From Miscanthus floridulus (Eukaryota; Streptophyta; Magnoliopsida; Poales; Poaceae): a stretch of 64,000 nucleotides of DNA. Below the pieces are notes generated by a model, which saw only the letters and a list, made by a program, of their open reading frames with translations, had not been told where the DNA came from and did no database searches. How positions within the stretch are numbered: position 1 is the stretch's first letter; each line of letters opens with the position of its first letter. This document shows positions 33,008 through 44,454 of this stretch, piece by piece. The stretch spans positions 53,565,633-53,629,632 of the forward strand of contig NC_089584.1 of assembly GCF_019320115.1 (NCBI RefSeq), written 5' to 3'. The position numbers and the translations under genes were made by a program.

Positions 33008-34921
33008 TGTTGACTCAAAAATGTCAACACACAGCAAGCCAGAAGGATCTGCTTAGGATGAGCCTAGAGATCCGCTTTGCTTCAACGCAGGGTTAACCAA
33101 TCCTACGAATTCCTCCTGATGCGTGCCAGTCAATTTGACCTGCAATTGATAAGGAGAAAAAATTTATCAATAATATAAGGTGGAACATGTTGGTCTTTGC
33201 CTAGATAGTTCCAAGTGTGCCGCTTCAGGAGCAGGCAGACGGGAAAATCAACTAAATAGCCAACACGCGATGAAATTGGCTATTACAGACAGTAAAGCTT
33301 ATGGAACGCAAGTGATTTTATGTTGATAAGTGCAATGCCCATAGATGTAAGTGAAATCATCAGCTAGGTGGATATTACTAGTGTGAATCATTGAGCCGAT
33401 GAATCTAATGAGAAAGGATATAACATACGAACAAATCGACTATCCAATACAAATGGTCCTATAAACGCACTGAATCTAATCTGTTACCATCAATAGTGAG
33501 GTTTGACCGGATCGATGGCAGCTATGATGATAATAACAAACTAAAACCTTAGAATCCATAAAATAATCTATACATCGACAGACTTTCCAAAAGACACGCT
33601 ATTTGTGTGAAAGCTTGAGCGAATCAACTGAAATAGCCGATTCGGGTGAAAAGGGACTACAATGTGTGAACAATCAACTATTTCACATGGACAAACCTAT
33701 GAACTCATCAGACTTAACCTGCTATCTCTAATAGTGGGGTTCAATCGGATCAATGGCAGCTGTGATAAAGACAACAAATCAAACCTTCAAACGACATAGG
33801 TCTATTCACATTTGACAGAATCATGAGAACACACTGTAGGCGTTAAAGCATAGGCGATCGGCTATTTAGCCAATGTAGGCATAGTAAACAGTTAAGGTCA
33901 TGCCTAATCGAGAACAAATCTACTAACTAGCATCCTCCAATCTACAGTGCCATAAGTGGGGATCAACCGGATCGTTATAGCCATAATAGCGAACTATAGA
34001 CCAGAATTAACTAACCAGCAAACCTCTTCAAGATCATACATGCCTTAACCACATACTATGCATGATCAAGATCAAAGTAAAAACAGCTAATGAAACATAA
34101 CCCATCGCTCAAAGTAAGAAACATCGTGTTGTGATGAAGCGAATGACGGACTAAAAGGATATGAGGCCGATCTAAATCGATCTTGACTAGGCAAATTGAT
34201 GTTGCTGCAAACTAATAACAATAAGAACATCAGCAAGATCGGTAACTTAATGAATCTACTCGAAGCACACCACCCTTAGGTGGAGCCTATAACTTGACCT
34301 TAATCTAATTCGAGTAGTGGAGGTCGACCGGATCGATGCAGCCGTACTTGAACTACATAAGAGTCAATAACTAGCTTATACTAGAGTTTGCAGTGGAGGT
34401 CGAACTCAACCGATGCAGCCATATAAACAGAAGTATAAGCCATGAAGGTACTTACAGACAAGCTAGAGGTTGGCTGGACTGATGCAGCCCTACTTGTTGA
34501 AGAACTCACCGAGATCTACACTACTCCTAGTCCTAATGGTTGGCACAGAGCCAAGAAAAGTAAATTGTATTTAATTGATTGGATGTCCTTTTTACAATAG
34601 CCAGGGTTCAATATTTATACCCAGAGCCTAAGCATGAATCCTACTCAAATATGACTCATCACAATCTTTGGTATAAAAGAAAATATTCCTAACTTAAGAT
34701 AACTTGGACCCTAATCTTTCCATTTTGTAGAGTTCAATACATATTTCCCGACGCTAACCGTAGCTCATTGTCATTATCTGCTGACGTCATTCGAAGAGAG
34801 CCGATTCTAGTGTTGCATCTGAATTAGCTGATATCGATCCCTATGCAATTGATTCCTTGATTGACACAATCTTGGAAGTTTTGAGTTCCCACGTTCTTCT
34901 TCCCAAATTTTGGTGTAAATA
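33008..34921 (-). mobile_element. solo LTR (1914 bp) of the family of the Tat element at 58.7-64 kb
   Basis: Plus reading TGTTGACTCAAAAATGTC to GGTGTAAATA. Perfect TSD GTTGG at 33003-33007 and 34922-34926. The empty site survives at 41236-41255 in the other LTR of the Athila-like element (ACCTTC ATTGG TGATTATA). The minus-strand start (TATTTACACCAAAATTTGG) matches TGTTTACACCAAAATTTGG at 63457, and the 34440-34560 segment matches the reverse complement of 63840-64000. It contains diverged internal repeats with a CCGGATCGATGCAGCC core. Confidence 0.9.
33410..34500. repeat. diverged internal repeats in solo LTR
   Basis: Core (A)CCGGATCGATGGCAGC or variants near 33508, 33744, 33965, 34326, 34404 and 34470, each preceded by AGTGGGGTT/AGTGGAGGTC. 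The first three units are about 220-240 bp apart and alignable over much of that length; later ones are shorter. The reverse complement of the last units is visible at 63890-63985. Confidence 0.7.
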
Positions 34922-34993
34922 GTTGGTGATTATATTTATGCCCTTATGCATGTTATATTGATGGTTTATAATGGTTGTTACCTACCATCAACA

Positions 34994-35033
34994 AGCTCCC
35001 CCAAGCTTAACCTTTGCTAGTCCCTTAGCAAAG
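34994..35033 (-). other. polypurine tract and adjacent stem-loop of Athila-like element
   Basis: Minus strand AAGCTTGGGGGAGCTTG (PPT) directly precedes the LTR. Next to it, 35012-35019 CTTTGCTA pairs with 35026-35033 TAGCAAAG across a 6-nt loop. Confidence 0.7.
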
Positions 35034-37259
35034 CTAAACTTACCAAATGGATCAGGAGTTTAAGGATTTTGAAAACATTGATGCAGCTCCTCAAAAGTAC
35101 ACATGCGTTCAAACAAGAATTCTCCTTTGGATTAGAATAAACCGATCTGACTTTCAAACTCACCCATATTACCTTCAACCATGGGGCTTTTTAATCTTCA
35201 CTTGGGTCTTGAACAATTGAAAGACAGAACGATCAAGTCAAGCACTATGTCTCAAGTTATTATTTTCAACCATTGTTCCAGAGTTTTTATAGATTTTTAA
35301 AATAAAACTCAGAGCTTTCTTTGTATGACACTCTCAAGTCTCTCAATATATGTGGTATTTGTGGATCCTAACCAAGGCAAGAGTGGTGTTATGCCTTTCT
35401 CTTCCTACAACTAAGGCTTATGTGGAGCTCATAGGAGTGGAAAAACATAAAAGAGCATACTTGCAATATATATATTGTAAAGTCAAACTTTGGATCCAAA
35501 GAGAGTTGAGTCATACAATCAAATCAAAATATGCATGTGTGTAGATGTATGTGGTGGATATATATGGTGACTAACCTATTTCTACTATGCTCCTTGAAAA
35601 CTTTTATCTCATTTGAAACTTGGAAACATTTGCAAGAGAACATGGGCTATCTTATTCATCTCCTCTCTTTTTTTCAGGCGGACATCTAAGTACCCATTGT
35701 TTTAAATATCTTGGACACTTGTCCATTTTTTTTTCTTTTTTTCTTTCTTTTTTATGAATAACTTTTGCATAGCCCCATGCTTCCTTTCTACAACAAAACT
35801 TTTGAGAGATTGCAACAAGAACTTGGAGCATTTATTTTGTGGATATCCTATCAAGAATTTTTTTGTGTTTTCTCCTTGTGTAGGAGTAAAACATTTTTGG
35901 GTGGATCTAAATGGAATGGTATGTTGTTGTGCCTACCCCCAGTGTAGGAGTAGTGCATATTTGGATGGTGTGTACATGATCTTGATTTTAAGAGTATGAC
36001 AAACCTCTCATAAGGGTCAATAAAGCTTGACTAAACTCAATGCAAAACAAGCAGCATATAAGTGGAAGTTTTTCTAGTCTAAATAACATATATGACTTTG
36101 GTAGAAATTCAAGCTTTGTCATAAAGGAGCTCATCATGTAGGATTTTAATGTTTTTGAAAAGATAAATCACCAGAACTTTAGTATCACTTGGAACAAGAT
36201 AAACAATAGCTCAGACCTTCTCATATCATATCCGCCAATTACCTACACTTAGATGAAGCATATGCTACCCATGAGTTTCAAGTTCAGAGTAAATTCTTAT
36301 ATCAAAACAGTCATATCCAAAACTCAGGAGAATTCAAGGCTAAAAACTAGATACTTAGGAAAGGAATTACAACAGAGCAACTATTCAACATTTCCATTGC
36401 AAGAGATTATCCTCAGAGTCCATTTATTTATTCAGCTCTTAAAAACAGAAAACTAGACACACACTTTTTGTTTTGTTTTTATTTTTAAGATCACACCTTA
36501 CTATTATATATAAAAGACAACGATAATATTAATTTTTTTTATTTTGCTTTTAGTTTTTTATGCATCTTTTTATGACTTAGAAATAATAGAACAAAAGGGA
36601 AAGAAATACTTTGCTAGATACATGCGGGATGCCTTTCCCCCAAGCTGGATGTTGGCGCAGTCGAATGTTGAAGTGGAGTGATCCTTTTTGGAGCAGATTT
36701 GCCAACAGATGTCCTTCTCGTCCTAGGATAGAATGAGATGAAGACAATCTGGTGAATTTGCTCTTGATCTTCGTGCATCATCCTACAAAATATCAACAAG
36801 AATACCAAAACTCATGGAACGGATTAGGGTAAAGGGTTAGCGGTCTGCCATCCAGAGATTAGTTGTTTTTGCGGTTTAGAAATGTTTCTATTTGGCATAT
36901 TTTTAATAGGATGTCTTTCTAATATCTTTTTGGATTTTCTATTTTTATATGCCTGTAAGAAATATGTATGTATGGTATTTTTATTTTTATGCCACCACGG
37001 TGAATATTTCCATGAGTATTTACACCGTAGATTTATTCACATGGGGCTTAGGATTTATGATGCAATGATGTAATACAGTCATGAAACTTTTTATCTTCCT
37101 TTTCTAAATGCAATGCTAATACAAAAAAGTAAATATGCTAAAGTGAAAAGTAATTCATGCAATGCTAGGAAGTAAATATGGATAACTACCTATGTTACCT
37201 CTCAGTGAGGGTTCAGATGTTTAAGTCTTCCGAACATGACTTTATTGGAGAAAAGCCCT
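35034..37259. other. 2.2 kb without recognised genes inside Athila-like element
   Basis: AT-rich, with poly-T runs near 35725-35750 and 36530-36560. Short ORFs on both strands show no family motif. In autonomous Athila elements this position would hold RT to integrase and the 3' extra ORF; none is visible. Confidence 0.6.
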
Positions 37260-37976
37260 TTATTCTTCAGGTGCATCATCCGGTCTCAACGATGGAGACC
37301 CGGATGGCTGCATATCTTGTGATTGTGCCTCTGATGGTGATATCACCTTCTCTTTCCATACCTGCTTGGTCTGTGGACTTGACTTAGGCAGAGTAGGTTC
37401 TTCAGGTTCTTCATCTTCCTCCCATTCATTCCATGAGGGTTGGTTCCTTTGACGTTGGGATGATCGACGTCTCCTCCTAGAGTGGCTCTTCTTCGGCTGT
37501 TCATAAGTGGTATAAGTATTGAAATAACAGTGTACCTTCACTCCAAGGAATTGGAAGTGGACTTGTCCAAATCCGACGTAGATAATCGCATTGGCAGTGT
37601 TGAGGAATGGTCTTCTAAGGATGATGGGTGTATCATCTTCTTCTTCATCACCCATGTCTAGAACCATGAAGTCAGCTGGGGCAAACTGATCATGTATTCT
37701 TACCATGACATCTTTTGCTATTCACTTCGGAAATTGAATTGATCGGTCCACCATCTGCAATTGCATATATGTAAAGAACAAAGGTTTGTTACCAAATAAA
37801 TATTCATACGTTAGCTTGGACATTAAGTTAACACCTGATCCAATGTCATAGAAGGTCTTGTGGAAGATTCTTTGTCCAATGGTACACTCAATCGTTGGTA
37901 CGCCTAGATCATCCTTCTTAGCAAGGAATGGTGAAGCGAGAAGGTGGTCATACTCTGATCGGAGTGTGTTAATCAT
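37260..37976 (-). pseudogene. second aspartic protease-like domain of Athila-like element
   Basis: Minus strand 37976-37722 has GVPTIECTIGQRIFHKTFYD and YDIGSGVNLMSK (active-site half; the family usually has D-x-G-S/A-S/G). After a stop at 37722, 37706-37260 continues APADFMVLDM and DDTPIILRRPFLNTANAIIY, then VHFQFLGVKVHC. The tail is basic then acidic (SRRRRRSSQRQR; EEDEEPEEP). The half with the flap motif (PIILRRPF) has Arg where Gly is usual. The stop between the halves inactivates it. Confidence 0.8.
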
Positions 37977-38025
37977 GTTAACTTATTCTTCTTATGGCCG
38001 CCTGGCCTTGTTTTTCCTCATTATC

Positions 38026-38512
38026 CTATTGTTCTTCTTCTTGGTCATTGTTGCCTCTTTGGGGGTACACGTTTGCGACTGTCCAAGAGATTGCAGGATG
38101 CAGTTCTTGAAAGAAAACTTCTCTTTTTTTATCCTTGATTATGAAGCAAATCTTAGCACTGTCCTCATAGATGATGGCTTTTGTGGTGCTTAGGAAAGGT
38201 CGGCCCAAAATAATGGGTGCCCTTACATCTCCACCTGTTTCTAAAACCACAAAGTCTATGGGGACATTTGATTGTCCCACTCGAACAATAGCGTCTTCAA
38301 GAATTCTCTTGGGATAGCTGCAAACACATATTTGTGTACAACAAAGTATCTTGGTTAATTTGATCATAAATTACCTTAGGCATGATGTTGACACTTGCTC
38401 TGAAGTCATAGATAGCTTCTTGGAACATGTGAGGTCCAATGGCGATGGGGATGACAGGTCTTCCTGAATCGCTCTTCTTTTTTGGCAAGTTATAGTTTAT
38501 CCACCTTCCCAT
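38026..38512 (-). pseudogene. first aspartic protease-like domain of Athila-like element
   Basis: Minus strand 38512-38380 reads RPVIPIAIGPHMFQEAIYDF and RASVNIMPKVIYDQI (active-site half, Arg in place of the usual Gly). A frame shift near 38330 leads to 38300-38026: RILEDAIVRVGQSNVPIDFV, then APIILGRPFLSTTKAIIYED. It is clearly a separate copy from the domain at 37260-37976, with its own two halves. Non-functional through the frameshift. Confidence 0.8.
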
Positions 38513-39677
38513 CGATGGTTGTATACTGTAGTATGCTGCATTGTGAATATTGACAAGATGTGTAAGTTTCTAGGACAACTGTTCCCTGAATGCCCAATGC
38601 TTCCACATACTTCACACGTCATGTGGGAATCATGAATGTGCATGACCTCTTGCTTCTCATTGGCTTCGATCTTTGAGCTTCTTCATTCAAGTAGGTCCAT
38701 CTTGGTAGACATCATGTCTACCTCCTTGAGGTGATGCATACCTCCACCTCTCTTGTAAGATCCTAGAGACGTTCTTCATTCCAACCTTGGTTGAAGGCCA
38801 TCTTCTCCACAAGAGCTACTGCAGCTAAAATTGTGAGTGATAGGAATGCACCTTCAGCAGCAGCATCCATAGTCTCATAGGTACTATTGGTCAACCAGTG
38901 GTAGAAAGTCTACATGAGTAGTCAATTCTCCATCCCATGATGGGGACATTCTGATATGTAATCCTAAAAGCATTCACATGCCTCAGGGATAGATTCATCA
39001 TATTATTGCTGAAAGCTTGAGATTCTCCCACGTAGAGCATTGGTCTTGCATGTGGGAAAGAACTTTGCTAGGAAAGCAGTGGAACAATTATCCCATGTAG
39101 TATTTCTATCTTGGTTGGCAGTGGAACCATTGCTTTTGCCTTCCCCAAGAGTGAGAATGGGAAGAGGTGAAGTAATATGGCATCTTGGATTACTCCTTTG
39201 ATGGTGAAAGTGCTACAGATCTCTAGGAAGTGTTAGAGATGTGCACTCGCAGCTTCATGTGCCTTTCCACAAAACTGGCTTGCTTGCACCATGTTGATGA
39301 GGGTTGGCTTGAGCTCAAATCCATTGTCTCCAACATTGACTATTGGTCCAGTACCTATGTTGGCTGTAGTTAGAGCTAGAGAATTCATAGAGAGTCTTGT
39401 TAGCCATGGCTTCAAATTCTGGTGTTAAGCTTCACCTTATCTGGTTGTCTTCTAATTCTAAAGCAGGGACTTTCTTGAGTTTGGCTCTAGTTCACCTGAT
39501 TAAAGCTTCTAGATCTTCAACATAGTTTGTCAGAAGGTCAAAACCGGTCATATATTACCCTGCATAAGATATAAAAGTAGACAAAACAAGGGTAATCCTG
39601 CTTGTGGAGGGGTAAATGGTTATCTCAATCACATCAATAAGTATAAGTTTATCAATACTTCCTTTGCCTAGCTACCT
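38513..39677 (-). pseudogene. Athila-like gag remnant
   Basis: Minus strand 39415-39233 reads NGFELKPTLINMVQASQFCG, then AHEAASAHL, the start of the Athila-type capsid. The sequence downstream to about 38900 keeps pieces of the same protein with stops and frameshifts. Further towards 38513 only short remnants are seen, including a Cys-rich stretch near 38610 (zinc-knuckle position). Confidence 0.7.
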
Positions 39678-39695
39678 TCCCTGGCAACGGCGCCA
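39678..39695 (-). other. primer binding site of Athila-like element
   Basis: Minus strand TGGCGCCGTTGCCAGGGA, the PBS typical of Athila-lineage elements (tRNA-Asp type). The LTR begins four bases away at 39700. Confidence 0.8.
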
Positions 39696-39699
39696 AAAA

Positions 39700-41286
39700 T
39701 GCTTGTTGGCATTTCTTAGCATCACTACTAAGAATAGAGTTTGAAATCTATCCACGGCAACGGCTCCAGAAATGCTTGTTAGTATTTATTAACTTGTCAC
39801 TTGTTTTAGTTGCCACCTATTATAAACCTATATCTCCTAACATTACTTTACTAGATTATCATCCCTAGTGACGATGCCAGAGATGCTTGTGGGTACTACA
39901 TAGCATTACCACTAGAATAATACTAAGCAGTTCTTTATCGTTTTATGTGACTAGAAAGAATATATAAATACATGAATGAAAAAGATCTGCAAGAGCACAG
40001 ATAATATACCATTGTAGCACTTCACCCGAGAGTATTCCAGGTATCGTTATTTATATTTTTACCACATTAAAGGTCTAGCATGGACATGTATTGATAACTT
40101 ATACTATTGATGGAGAAGTAAACCATAACCAATATTCTACTCATAATAGGGATAAGTCATAGGATAAGATGTATATATGATAATTATTGATCAATGATAA
40201 TGATAAATCACTTAGAGTACTCCTTTCTATGGCATTAGCATGGTCTAGTAGAATATTAGAGGAATAATTCCTAAGTCATTCTTAATTACAAGTCAAAGCA
40301 TACATTGATTAGTGCAATTATACCTAGTAATCATTTCTAAGATCATCGTCATATCTACACATAAGGGATATTACTAAGGAAGATTAAGAATAGAGCTTGT
40401 CTTCCTTCATAACCGTACCCTACGTGCACCTACATTCGGGGAGTGGACTACAAATGACTCAATGGGAGTGTCATGTCCACGATCTACCACATGACCCAGA
40501 ATATAGGGTGTATCCATAGGTAAATAATGTATAATCACCATGCTTACACCATGAATCCTTAGAGTGAGCGCTATACAAACATATGCATGAACATGATGAT
40601 AATCCAACTATACTAAGCATATAATCAAAGTAGACGCTGAACATTATAATGAAGAACATAAATGAGATGATTATTAATATTGTCATAACAATTGTAGCAA
40701 GCATAAAAAGTAATGGAGATACAAAAGAGAGGGGGTACAAAGATTATACAAGAACCACGCTCTTGACACGATTAGGAATCCAAGTGAAGCCTGCTTGCCT
40801 CCCTCTAGAACTAGCCTAACTAGCTATGCCCTAGAATTGATGGAGCTCAGAGGATGATTACGGTTTCTATCTTCTCAAATGACTTATCTATATGCCTCAG
40901 GGGGTGGCAGGTGTAGGTATATATAAGCCAGAGCGTCCAACGTGAGCCGTTGGATCAAACCGACTTAAAGGAGGGCGTAGATGCAACCTAGGAGACGGTA
41001 GAGAACCAACATTACGACACGGGAGGCTGATAGTGGGCCCTAGGGGCCAGGCGGCTGGTAGCCACTCAGGGCTTCGCCTTGGTGTAGAGTCCCCTTGAGT
41101 CTTCTAGTGTTCGTTTTGTTGCGGATAAGCGTGATTAAATCTGACATGTAGGTCCACCTTGATGATTTTCTGGATAAACCCTGTAGAAAATATAGATTCA
41201 CCAAAACTCAAGGAATTTGTTAGTTTAAACCCCTAGACCTTCATTGGTGATTATATTTATGCCCTTATGCATGTTATATTGATGGT
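39700..41286 (-). repeat. 5' LTR of Athila-like element
   Basis: Plus reading starts TGCTTGTTGGC next to the PBS. The outer end near 41286 (ATATTGATGGTTACA) is shorter than the corresponding end of the left LTR, so it is truncated or rearranged. The first 200 bp contain two further PBS-like copies (see findings). It keeps the empty site of the solo LTR at about 41236-41255. Confidence 0.78.
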
Positions 41287-41724
41287 TACACCAACCTATT
41301 TCTTTATATAAGGGATAAGGATGGACCTAGAGGGGAGAGGACAATCCAAGATGGATATTCCATTCCACTCCATCTGCTCCTGCTTAGCACCGAGGGCAAA
41401 GGGAACCAAGAGGGAGGGGCGTCACGAGTCCTCCACATCTCATCGTCTTCCTCCTCTCCGATGAGGGGAAGGCTCCACCGACAGCGAGGCAACCTAAGGA
41501 TTAGCACCGAGCTAATCCTCTACCAAACTTCTCTTTACACTCTATTGTAAACCCCAGATTTTGGGTGCTCTTAAGTATAAGGATCATCAGCTGCTGGACA
41601 TAGGGCATCAATTCGCCCTGAACCAGGATAAACCATTGCGTCCTCTCTGTGATTTTTGTGTTCTTGAGTCCATCTGAGCCATCGGAGACCCGTACTCTAA
41701 CACCGACTCGAACAACTTAGCTAT
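41287..41724 (+). repeat. LTR-like segment with TATA box, right half
   Basis: CTTTATATAAGGGATAAGG (TATATAA near 41303) is followed by a transcribed-leader-like sequence ending in TGTTCTTGAGTCCATCTGAG and a 3' part resembling the U5 of grass Tat-type LTRs. It probably continues the segment at 31591-32256. No coding sequence. Confidence 0.45.
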
Positions 41725-44454
41725 CACACATGATTTTAAAGGACAAAATTGGATGTCAACTATATGTATGCCAGGATCAATTTCCATACATATAGTGACA
41801 TCATCAGTGAATAATCAATAACCATGTTTATTATACAACTCATAATATTCTTACAAAAGAGACACAGAGGTCTTACAAAGGCAAAAGTGGAAACCCTAAA
41901 CTCGTAGCTGAGCTCCACTCCACAGGAAGGTTGACGGTAGGTTCGGTGCACCAAGCACTTCTGACAGTCTTCTAGAAACTCCACAACACCTCCATCAATC
42001 TTCTGAGTAGCTTTTTCAAAAGACTAGGGGTGTGGAAAGAATAGCGAGGGTGAGTACTTGTCGTACTCAGCAAGTACAGGCAGAAAAGTATGACATGCAA
42101 GGCTTAAAACAAGGAAAATGTTGACTCAGGCTTACTGCAAGTTAGCATTTTTAGTTGGCAAAGTTTTATTAAAACAACTTGTATTTACTAAGTGAGTAAT
42201 GAGAGATCCCAAACCCTTAGTTAAAAGAGAGTATCATCATTACTTATAGGACAAGATCCAAGGTAGCCACCTCCATCATCATATGGCATAGCCATGCCCA
42301 AAACCAAAACCGAGGTAGCCACCTCATTATCTTAGGACATAGCCATGTCCAACAAGTTTCCAGCAAATTCCATTTCTAAACATGTGAGATCCATTTCTAA
42401 TCATGTGAGGGTCCACGCTGCTCGTATCCATAAGCACGGTTGATATATCAGTTCTACACTCTGCAGAGGTTGTATCCGAGACTTGCAAGACCAATGAACA
42501 CTTCCTAGGTGAGCGGGCAGGGTTTCACTATGAGACTTTTCATAGTTTCTACTAGTAGGAAGCAACCCACTAGGTTTTAGTTTGGCACATAGTTAGCCAT
42601 CCCCGTGGGAAGCCCAAGTAGCCACTCGTAGCATCCCTCACAAGCGAGGACTACCATACTTAGTAACCAAGACCCCCTTTTGTGCCTACCTAGTAAGCTG
42701 CCGCACTTCTAGCAGAAGGTCTTCTAATACGTCAAGCCAGAGCCATAATAGCTTGGGGTTGTATGGTATATCCTAGGTGGTCACTCCATGAACTAGTCCT
42801 TAGGGAGGGCGGACATAAGTACCCAAAACCACATGCACTTATTCCCCCTATGTTGCTAAAAGCCAACTTTTAATTAACCATCCATTGCTGTGAGCCATTA
42901 GTCAGGATTATTCCATCATGAAGTAAGTATCAAGTGTCATTGTAGGTTGGAGCAGCTAAGCACAACTATATTTACCCATGTAAAACCCTAGGTGCAAGGA
43001 AGGATAAAAAGGGCTAGTTAGAGACCTTAGGGTTTAACAAATTAACACACATGCATAAAAGTAAAGTGTAATTAAAGTTAAATAGGTAAACAATATGCTT
43101 CATGGAATGTGCTTGCACTTGCCTTTCACCCAAACTCTAGCTGCTCAGAAGTCTTCAATTTCTAGTCTTTGGCTTTTGCTTCACCTGTCGGTCCTCAGCG
43201 CTCTCGAACCGTTCTTCCTCTACTTGTAGCAACCAAGCAAAACAAATAGACACAACTAAGAACAACACACCAATCAAAAGAGAAGCTTGAGAAGAGCATG
43301 CTAAAGGACAAGGCTCGTTGCTACAGTTGTGAGAGCACAAGAACGATTGAAAATGGAATTATCGTTGGAAAATGACGTGACTATCAGATTGCATTATAGA
43401 AGAGACAAAAGACTACGAGTTGCATTTATTTTAGTTTAATAAAACAAGGTGATGGACATTTCAAAGAAATGTCTTAAAGTTTAATTAACTCAAATTTTAT
43501 TTTAATTAGGAAGGACGAGGTTAAACCTTAGTCATCTTTTAGTTATCAATGATTATATGTCATTTCAGCCATTTAACATCTATAGTTTAGAGAGCACAGA
43601 ACATGCGTGAGCAACTAATCAAATCATCATATGTTTCATGTTTAGACTGAACAGGTCATACTTAATAAAGAAATATTGGATTTGGTATTAATCATGTTAA
43701 TCATTTGATTTATGAAAGACCGAAGTATAAACCTATGTTATTTTTAATTTAAAAAGGCGTTCAATAAACTTTTAATTAATTTAACGTTTATGTTGAAATT
43801 CAAAAGCATGGGATATTGTAACCATTGCTACTAACACATATCTTATGTTGTTATGAAGCTAATGCAACAAAAACCGGCTAAAATGGAGCTAAAACACAAA
43901 AGATATGGATAAAATAGTGTCTAGTGGCAAAACTGTAATTAGACTAAACATTTTTGTATTTAAAATAAATAAAAATTAGGATTTTGTTTTGAATTCCGGA
44001 CTACGGGTTGATTTACAAGAATGACAGGGGCTTTTTTGCAAAATAGCCAAGCGCTGTCAGCCATGGTCCATGGACCGGTGGTGGACTGGCCCGTGGGGGC
44101 AAGTCCATGAGTCCATCGTGGACCAGTGGCAACGGCCATGGGAGGCGACGTAGAGATCGATGTGGCAGGGGCGCTGCGGGCCTTCCCAACCTGCGCGGCT
44201 AGCATGGGGTGGGGAGTGGCCGGAGGTGATGGTGCTCACATCGGGTGGCTCGGCCTTGCCGGATTAACTCCGGCGAGTTATGCCTGTGTGCAGAGAGGGA
44301 GAGGGAGGAAGGGGAGAGCACCAATGTCTTCCTCACCTCGAGGCGAAGCTCGTCGGCGAGCTCGGCGCGGCCAGAGTGCGGCACAGAGGGTGATCGACGG
44401 CGGCAAGCTCAAGAACGGCGATGGTGAGCTCAGGCACTGAGCGAGAGTGGGCGA

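Larger units (their letters stand above)
32257..34993 (-). repeat. 3' LTR of Athila-like element, interrupted
   Basis: Parts 32257-33007 and 34927-34993. Homologous to 39773-39800 plus 40584-41286 of the right LTR, so it carries an internal deletion. The inner end (plus reading) CCTACCATCAACA lies next to the PPT. It is split by the solo LTR at 33008-34921. Confidence 0.8.
32257..41286 (-). mobile_element. Athila-like element without reverse transcriptase
   Basis: Minus orientation: 5' LTR on the right (39700-41286), PBS of the Athila type, gag remnants, two protease domains, a 2.2 kb non-coding stretch, a PPT, and the 3' LTR on the left (32257-34993, interrupted by a solo LTR). No RT, RNase H or integrase motif is visible in 34994-39677, so it depended on another element. 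The left LTR lacks about 800 bp present on the right (39800-40580). No clean TSD was found. Confidence 0.8.

Noticed and set aside
32250..41295. Target-site duplication for the Athila-like element
   Set aside because: Left flank GTACC and right flank CCAAC or TACAC do not match; the right LTR end is truncated.
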